Source of the DNA: Nonomuraea rhodomycinica
GTDB lineage: Bacteria > Actinomycetota > Actinomycetes > Streptosporangiales > Streptosporangiaceae
Assembly: GCF_013363995.1 (NCBI RefSeq)
Contig: NZ_JABWGO010000001.1
Span: 1,807,222 to 1,871,221 of the forward strand
Length of the DNA: 64,000 nucleotides
Direction of reading: 5' to 3'
A program made the position numbers and the translations under genes. Positions 59,355 through 64,000 of the stretch are shown here, one piece after another. Under the pieces are notes generated by a model. The model was not told the origin of the DNA, made no database searches, and was given only the letters and a program-made list of their open reading frames with translations. The first letter of the stretch is position 1. Every line of letters begins with the position of its first letter.

Positions 59355-59372
59355 TCAGTGGTCGTAGCTCAT
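59355..59372 (-). CDS. 18-bp microORF encoding MSYDH
   Basis: Minus-strand ATG AGC TAC GAC CAC TGA with an excellent ribosome site (GAGGAGG, 6 bases before the ATG). It lies 34 bases after the stop of a truncated gene and 9 bases before the hairpin. Tyr3 and His5 have the spacing found in biarylitide pentapeptides (MRYYH type), where a P450 cross-links those residues; no P450 is next to this copy. Alternative: a leader peptide controlling the MFS gene. Expression is not shown. Confidence 0.45.
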   Translation of the reverse strand: MSYDH

Positions 59373-59406
59373 GGGGCACCTCCTCGCATCTCGGTTCCTC
59401 GGCTGG

Positions 59407-59610
59407 TCACAGGCGCGGCGTCGTCCCGTGGACCTCGACAGAGATCTCGGACAGCAGCGCTTCCGCATGAAGCTCGACAGCGTGCGGGTCCGTGCCTGTG
59501 ACGATGAAGTGGCCGATGCGGCCATGGTTGCTCCGGCTGTCGCCGAGTGGTGCATGACTCGCTGTCGCTCTACAACGGCTGTCGTCGACGACGAGGTCGG
59601 CATAATCACA
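59407..59610 (-). pseudogene. 3' fragment of an ATP-grasp-like gene
   Basis: 67 codons read as coding: DYADLVVDDSRCRATASHAP, then GRIGHFIVTGTDPHAVELHAEALLSEISVEV, then TGA. The GHFIVTGTDPHAVELHAEAL segment resembles the C-terminal region of ATP-grasp ligases, but the match is from memory and weak. The 5' part is missing: at 59606-59610 the sequence joins a recombinase fragment. It ends 34 bases before the microORF. Confidence 0.45.
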
Positions 59611-59698
59611 GGCGTTTGTCGGCTTGCAGGTAGAGCTGTGTGGTGGTGACGTTTTCGTGTCCGAGCCAGCGGGCGATGACGGTGATGTCGACACGGTC
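59606..59698 (-). pseudogene. C-terminal fragment of a tyrosine recombinase
   Basis: Ends VDITVIARWLGHENVTTTQLYLQADKRL then TGA. The LGHENVTTTQLYLQAD part holds the second catalytic His and the nucleophile Tyr of transposase-type integrases. Everything upstream is lost; the next bases are the promoter of the divergent AraC gene. A scar of an earlier insertion. Confidence 0.7.
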
Positions 59699-59731
59699 CG
59701 CCCCGGAGCGATACTTCGATGTGGAGAAGCC

Positions 59732-60703
59732 ATGGACGTGGTCAGCTTCGCCGAGGTTCCGGCGGAAGAGCGGTTCGCCTTCTGGCGTGAGATGAGCTCG
59801 AAGATGTGGATGCCGCTGGATGCGCACTGCGAACCACGTCTGGAAAGCGCGTTTCAGGCGCACGTCGCTCTCAGCGACCTCGGCCTCGTGCAGGCGACCC
59901 TGCTGACCGCGCCGTCGCTGACGATCCGGCGTACGCCCCGCCTGATCCGCCGCTCCGACCCCGAGACCTTCTTCGTGACCTGCACCGTCCGGGGTCACAC
60001 CATCGGAGAACAAGCCGGCCGGCAGGCGGAACTGCGTGTCGGGGATCTGATGCTCCGGGACAGTTCGCGGCCCTATCTGACCACCTTCGGGTCGAGGGGC
60101 CCCGCGGACGGCCAGGTGCTGTCGCTGCAGTTCCCGCGCTCCTTGCTGCCGCTGCCCGAGCGGGGCCTGCGGGCGCTCAACTCGGTGCCGATCCGGGGCG
60201 CCCGGGGCATGGGTGCGCTGGCCTCGCAGTTCCTGCTCCGACTGGCCCGGCATCTGGAGGAGTTCAGCCCGGCCGAGGCGACGCGGGTCTCCGCCCTGAC
60301 CCTCGACGTCCTGACCGCCGCGCTGGCCGGAGCGCTGGACGCCCGGAGCGCGGTACCGCCGAGCAGCCGGCAACGCGCGTTGCTCGCCCAGATCCACGCC
60401 TTCGTCGAAGCGAACCTGGGCGACACGGACCTGACTCCGGCCGCGATCGCCGCGGCACACCACATCTCCCTGCGGTATCTGAACAAGCTGTTCCACGCCG
60501 AAGGACGCACCGTGGCCGGCTGGATCCGCGAGCGCCGCTTGCAGCGGTGCCGGCGCGATCTGGCGGAGCCGCAGCTGGCCGGCTACCCGATCAACGCGAT
60601 CGCGGCCCGGTGGGGATTCACCAGCCCGGCGCATTTCAGCCAGGCGTTCCGCGGCGCCTACGGGCTGTCGCCACGCGAGTTCCGCCAGCAGTGCACGAGG
60701 TAG
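59732..60703 (+). CDS. AraC-family transcriptional regulator
   Basis: 323 residues from ATG 59732. The N-terminal ~200 residues match the AraC_binding_2/FeaR-type sensing domain (SFAEVPAEERFAFWREMSS; VGDLMLRDSSRPY). The C-terminal two-HTH domain reads DLTPAAIAAAHHISLRYLNKLFHAEGRTVAGWIRERRLQRCRRDL and GFTSPAHFSQAFRGAYGLSPREFR. Divergent from the decayed MFS operon, which it may once have controlled. Confidence 0.92.
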   Translation: MDVVSFAEVPAEERFAFWREMSSKMWMPLDAHCEPRLESAFQAHVALSDLGLVQATLLTAPSLTIRRTPRLIRRSDPETFFVTCTVRGHTIGEQAGRQAELRVGDLMLRDSSRPYLTTFGSRGPADGQVLSLQFPRSLLPLPERGLRALNSVPIRGARGMGALASQFLLRLARHLEEFSPAEATRVSALTLDVLTAALAGALDARSAVPPSSRQRALLAQIHAFVEANLGDTDLTPAAIAAAHHISLRYLNKLFHAEGRTVAGWIRERRLQRCRRDLAEPQLAGYPINAIAARWGFTSPAHFSQAFRGAYGLSPREFRQQCTR

Positions 60704-60825
60704 TGCACGCAGACTAAACACCCGTGCACGCGGCTGCAACGACAGCGCCAGGCGCAGCGGGCATCCTTTTGCCTTGGCGGGGTCAAGGAAGCCGAAGCCG
60801 CCGATCGGGCGAAGGAGAAACTCTC

Positions 60826-61230
60826 ATGGAGACAGCAAGGCAGTTCAGGAAGGCGCGCCTTCTGGGTGCCGTCCTGACGATGGCGACCGCTCTCACGGTC
60901 ACCGCGACGGTGGCGGTGTCACCTGCTTCCGCCAAGGTCACCGATCTCAAGCAGGTGGCCGGGATCAGCAGGTGCCTCGGGCTCTGGGCCCAGGACGGCA
61001 GGATCAAGCTCCAGCACCAGAGCCGCTGCGGCCCCAACGGCTCGTACCACATCCACGTCTGGAGCCCTGGGCGCGACACCAACAGCGGCACCTACACCTA
61101 CGCCGGCGTCGCGCTGACGTTCAACAACCCTTGGCCGGTGCCCGCGGGCACCAACATCTGTGCCGAGCTCTGGCACCATGAGCCCGGTGGCGGCTATTCG
61201 AGCTGGGGCCTTCCCTGCGACACGATGTAA
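60826..61230 (+). CDS. Small secreted protein
   Basis: 134 residues from ATG 60826, with GAAGGAG upstream. Signal peptide about 1-36 with cleavage near SPASA-KV. The mature part (~98 residues) has four Cys in two likely disulfides (SRC, SRCGPNG, TNICAEL, LPCDTM) and many Gly/Ser/aromatics, suggesting a small extracellular binding or inhibitor domain. Family not recognised. In-frame with the AraC gene orientation but 122 bases away. Confidence 0.8.
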   Translation: METARQFRKARLLGAVLTMATALTVTATVAVSPASAKVTDLKQVAGISRCLGLWAQDGRIKLQHQSRCGPNGSYHIHVWSPGRDTNSGTYTYAGVALTFNNPWPVPAGTNICAELWHHEPGGGYSSWGLPCDTM

Positions 61231-61287
61231 CGCCGACATCTGAACCGCCCTCCGGGACACGATGACCTGGCGCCGGCTCCCGGAGAC

Positions 61288-61321
61288 GGAACCCCCCGAA
61301 CCCGTAGGTTCGAGGGGTTCC
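61288..61321. terminator. Bidirectional hairpin terminator
   Basis: GGAACCCC...GGGGTTCC outer arms and CGAACC/GGTTCG inner arms form a long stem between the convergent small secreted protein and beta-helix genes. Confidence 0.65.
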
Positions 61322-61374
61322 GAGGTCCCGAGACGTCACCCACGGCCTGTTCGCGCGTGGCGTGCCAGGAAGGC

Positions 61375-63378
61375 TCAGGCTTTCGCGGGACGGATCGCCA
61401 GATCATCGATCTGGAACGCGGGTCCGGCGGCGCTCGCGTTCCAGACGAAGGTCCAGTCGACGCGGGTCGCGCCCGTGGGCGCGGTGAACGTGCCGGCCGC
61501 TTCGGTCCAGGCGGTCTTGCGGGCCAGGGAGATGGCGTCGGTACGCAGGACCGTGCCGGACTCGTCGCGCCACCGCACGTTCCAGGTGACGGCGGGCATG
61601 GTGGCCACGGCCTCCCGGTACCACAGCGACACCTGGTAGCTCGTACCGGCGACCACACCGCTGTACCCCGGGAAGTTGTCGAGCGCCACCGCGCTGCCGG
61701 ACCCCTGGGTGCTGGTCATCTGCAGCGAGCCTGTGCCGCCGTGCGCGTCGCCGGTCCGGTGCGCCACGGCGGCGCCGTACCACGGGGCGTAGGGCGAGGT
61801 CGTCGTACCGGACTCGAAGTCCTGCTCGGCGATCGCCGGCGGGGCGGGCGTGCCCCCGTCGAACGTGCTCCCGGCGTCCTGGCCGTACTGGGGGCCCACC
61901 CACAGGCCGGGCACGATGCGCGTGCCCATGTCGGTGACCCTGAACTGCCACGGTCCCGTGTAGGTGTTGTCGTGCCAGGAGTTGTTCGACTCGTGGACGA
62001 TCGACTGCTGGATCACGGCCCCCTTGTACGGGGACCAGTCCGGGTACGTGCCCCAGTTGGACAGCAGGGCCATGTGCCCGCAGTACTGCGTCGGGCAGCC
62101 GCCGTCGACGGCGCTGGGGTCGAAGGCGAACGTGTTGTGGTGGATGTCGAGGTTCTTCGTCCACCAGCGGCAGTCGGTGTAGAGCGGCTCGCCGGCGATG
62201 GCGGGAGCCGAGCACCGTGAGGTGTTGGTCGGGCCGACGATCAGCGTGCAGTCGCCGGTCGTCGAGGCCGGGCTGTTGCAGAACCGGTCGGCGTTCGCCC
62301 ACGCGGTGATCCCGCCCCAGTTGTTCTCGAGCCGGTTGCCGGTGATCTCGATCTTGCTGGTCCGCGCCTTCAGGCGGGGCTCGCCGTCCGCCTCGGACAG
62401 GTAGATCGCCGCTTCGGGGAACGGGTCGCCCTTCGCCGCCCGCTCGGCACCGGAGGCCCAGGCGTTGCGGCGGATGGTGTTGTTCCGGATCACGGCGTTG
62501 TAGCTGATCTCGTAGAAGATCCCGAGCGAGTCGTTGTCCTCGATGAGGTTGTCCTCGATGAGGAAGTCGTTGTTGTTGGTGTCCGCCCAGACTCCCGGCC
62601 CGTGATTGCCGTGGATCCAGTTACCGGTCACGTCGGCACCGTTCACCGCCCAGAACTTCATGCCACCGGTACATCCGCACCCGGGGATCTGGTGCTCCCA
62701 GTCCTCGGTGTTGTTGCCGGTGAACTCGTTGTCCGCCACAACGAGGCCGGTGATGGTGTTGCCGGACTTGTACGCGTTCAGGCCGTACTGCCCGTTGTCC
62801 TTGAAGCAGTTGCCACGGATCTTGTTCGTGGCCCCGGCCATGAGCCCCGCGCCGGAGTTGTCGCGGATCGTGTTGTGCTCCACGACCCAGCCGTCGCCGG
62901 AGTCGTGGTTGACCACGCCTTCATCGTGGGGCGCGACGAACCCGGTGATGGTCAGGTACCGGATCGTGACGCCGGTCGCCTGCTCACTGAACGCGTACCG
63001 GTTCAGCCGCTGCCCGTTCAGCACCGCGCCGGGCGCGCCGATGAACGTCGCGCCGTCGCCGGGTCTGATCTGGGCGTACTGGTCGGTGCCCAGCGTGTGC
63101 GTGCCGGTCTCGAAGTAGTACGTGGTGTTCGCCTGGTGCAGGTTCACACCGCTGTTGTCGCCCGCGGGGACGACGACCGCGCCGGGGGGCGGCGTGGTGG
63201 GACCGTTCAGCGACGAGCTGCCGCAAACCGCTGCCGTCGCCGTCGTCGTCGCCGTGGTCGAAGCGGTTGCCGTCGTCGAAGCGGTTGCCGGAACGGCCGC
63301 TTCGCCACTCGCCGGCGTCGCGCCGCCCATGACCACTGTGGCGAGTGCCACCAGCGCCACTGGCCAGGTTCTTCGCAT
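61375..63378 (-). CDS. Secreted right-handed beta-helix protein with C-terminal carbohydrate-binding-like domain
   Basis: 667 residues from ATG 63378, preceded by GGAGGAGAACAG. Signal peptide about 1-28, then a Thr/Ala-rich linker (repeats of ASTTATA). Residues ~60-430 show many parallel beta-helix rungs (VVEHNTIRDNSGAG, KIRGNCFKDNGQYGLN, LIEDNLIEDNDSLGI, VIRNNTIRRN). The last ~140 residues form a beta-sandwich like CBM4_9 (QDFESGTTTSPYAPWYG, then VSLWYREAVATMPAVTW). Likely a polysaccharide-binding or lyase-like extracellular protein; no lyase active site was identified. A codon at 63537 allows a longer frame, but without a signal peptide. Confidence 0.88.
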   Translation of the reverse strand: MRRTWPVALVALATVVMGGATPASGEAAVPATASTTATASTTATTTATAAVCGSSSLNGPTTPPPGAVVVPAGDNSGVNLHQANTTYYFETGTHTLGTDQYAQIRPGDGATFIGAPGAVLNGQRLNRYAFSEQATGVTIRYLTITGFVAPHDEGVVNHDSGDGWVVEHNTIRDNSGAGLMAGATNKIRGNCFKDNGQYGLNAYKSGNTITGLVVADNEFTGNNTEDWEHQIPGCGCTGGMKFWAVNGADVTGNWIHGNHGPGVWADTNNNDFLIEDNLIEDNDSLGIFYEISYNAVIRNNTIRRNAWASGAERAAKGDPFPEAAIYLSEADGEPRLKARTSKIEITGNRLENNWGGITAWANADRFCNSPASTTGDCTLIVGPTNTSRCSAPAIAGEPLYTDCRWWTKNLDIHHNTFAFDPSAVDGGCPTQYCGHMALLSNWGTYPDWSPYKGAVIQQSIVHESNNSWHDNTYTGPWQFRVTDMGTRIVPGLWVGPQYGQDAGSTFDGGTPAPPAIAEQDFESGTTTSPYAPWYGAAVAHRTGDAHGGTGSLQMTSTQGSGSAVALDNFPGYSGVVAGTSYQVSLWYREAVATMPAVTWNVRWRDESGTVLRTDAISLARKTAWTEAAGTFTAPTGATRVDWTFVWNASAAGPAFQIDDLAIRPAKA

Positions 63379-63614
63379 TCCTGTTCTCCTCCAGGTTCTG
63401 ACCAGCCTTGGCGCACTCGACCGCCGGCCGTCGCCGCTGTAGCCGCAGCTCGCGCCTACCCTCAAGATCAAACGCTGAGAGAGTACTGCAGGGCCGATGC
63501 CGGCGTCCTGCTGATCAGGGACAGCGACGGACATCACTGTCCCGACGATTTCCCTCGACTCCCGGACGGCCGCAGCGCTTTGCCCGCCTCCTCGGCAGAT
63601 GATCTACTTCACCC

Positions 63615-64000
63615 ATGGGGTTACGTCACTCGATTCCGCCATCCGGGACGTTCCGCATGGTGAGCGCCTTGATGGTGCTGGCCTGCGCTCTGGCCGGCTG
63701 TGCATCCGGACCTGGCGATGAGGGCATGTCCGGGAGCGGCCAGCTGTGCGTGGACCGGGCGAAGCGCGAGAACGCTCTGTATCTGCAGGCGGTCAGCGCC
63801 GTTCTGGCGTCGGACAAGCGGGTGAGCGTCGACGAATGGAACGGATGCGACTCCGCCAACAACGGCGCCGCACTGTCCGTCCTGGTCAGCCCGGAACTCC
63901 GACGTGACGCGTTGTGGAAGGCGTTCGTCGAGGCGGGATGGTCTCCTGCCTCGGCGGCATGCGCTCCGGGCTGCACCGATTTCCAGCTCGTCGACCAAGT
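63615..64000 (+). CDS. Putative lipoprotein, 3' partial
   Basis: Open from ATG 63615 (or ATG 63657) to the window edge, 128+ codons. Lipobox LAGC (MVLACALAGCASGPGD) follows a hydrophobic stretch; the mature part contains several Cys (QLCVDRA, NGCDSAN, AACAPGCTDF) and ends inside the gene. Divergent from the beta-helix gene with a 236-bp gap. No family recognised. Confidence 0.7.
   Translation, partial: MGLRHSIPPSGTFRMVSALMVLACALAGCASGPGDEGMSGSGQLCVDRAKRENALYLQAVSAVLASDKRVSVDEWNGCDSANNGAALSVLVSPELRRDALWKAFVEAGWSPASAACAPGCTDFQLVDQ

Noticed and set aside
63378..63537. Longer start for the beta-helix protein at 63537
   Set aside because: It would bury the signal peptide; the ATG at 63378 has a strong ribosome site and a canonical secretion signal.

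Overview
This is a very GC-rich actinobacterial chromosome segment. DUF397 and DUF5753/XRE genes, an F420-type luciferase-like oxidoreductase, DUF6158, DUF3105, IdeR-type iron boxes and many GTG starts with 4-nt GTGA/ATGA gene overlaps all point to a soil actinomycete. A member of the Streptosporangiales is a reasonable guess, but that is inference.

Layout. 1-5.8 kb: racemase (5' partial), DUF3105/DUF305 pair, FAD oxidoreductase, DinB protein, DUF3995, SRPBCC and a sigma factor. 5.9-9.6 kb: a coupled operon of a DUF6421 fusion protein, an SDR and a threonine-aldolase-like PLP enzyme. 9.7-13.5 kb: an orphan response regulator, then a Ser/Thr kinase coupled to a membrane pseudoprotease. 13.6-18.0 kb: hyuA-hyuB and a Uma2 nuclease. 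18.0-22.0 kb: a B12 riboswitch-controlled corrinoid uptake and salvage operon (btuF-btuC-btuD-cbiZ). 22.0-29.3 kb: a catabolic-looking cluster (Gfo/Idh, SDR, P450, phosphotriesterase-like, PhyH dioxygenase, F420 LLM, phosphatase, NIPSNAP-like). Three KstR2-like palindromes link parts of it to hyuAB. 29.3-34.1 kb: the DUF397/XRE/HATPase regulatory trio and a helicase-associated protein. 34.0-38.2 kb: a siderophore ABC system with two IdeR boxes. 38.1-51.6 kb: M20 peptidase, GroES paralog, beta-propeller, PGPGW protein, a second and degenerate phosphotriesterase-like protein, a two-component system, a solitary SecY, a TetR/UvrA-like resistance pair, DUF1445, DUF6158, LysR and a phosphatase.

Mobile DNA. 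A tRNA with a CAU anticodon (51719-51792) is the attachment site of a 5.3-kb element bounded by a perfect 48-bp direct repeat (51750-51797 and 56995-57042). It carries a tyrosine integrase, two AT-richer orphan membrane-protein genes, a decayed tRNA-Ala, and three diverged copies of an 80-90-bp hairpin-containing repeat that separate the cargo genes. Next to it (57.2-59.7 kb) lies a decaying minus-strand operon: a truncated gene fused to a recombinase scar, an 18-bp microORF encoding MSYDH before a strong hairpin, an MFS exporter, and a 187-codon gene broken by a 20-bp tandem duplication. The window ends with an AraC regulator, a secreted small protein, a secreted beta-helix protein and the start of a lipoprotein gene.

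The most promising undescribed items are the microORF-hairpin-exporter operon, the hairpin-repeat cargo cassettes in the tRNA element, the kinase-pseudoprotease pair, the DUF6421 fusion operon and the shared palindromes.
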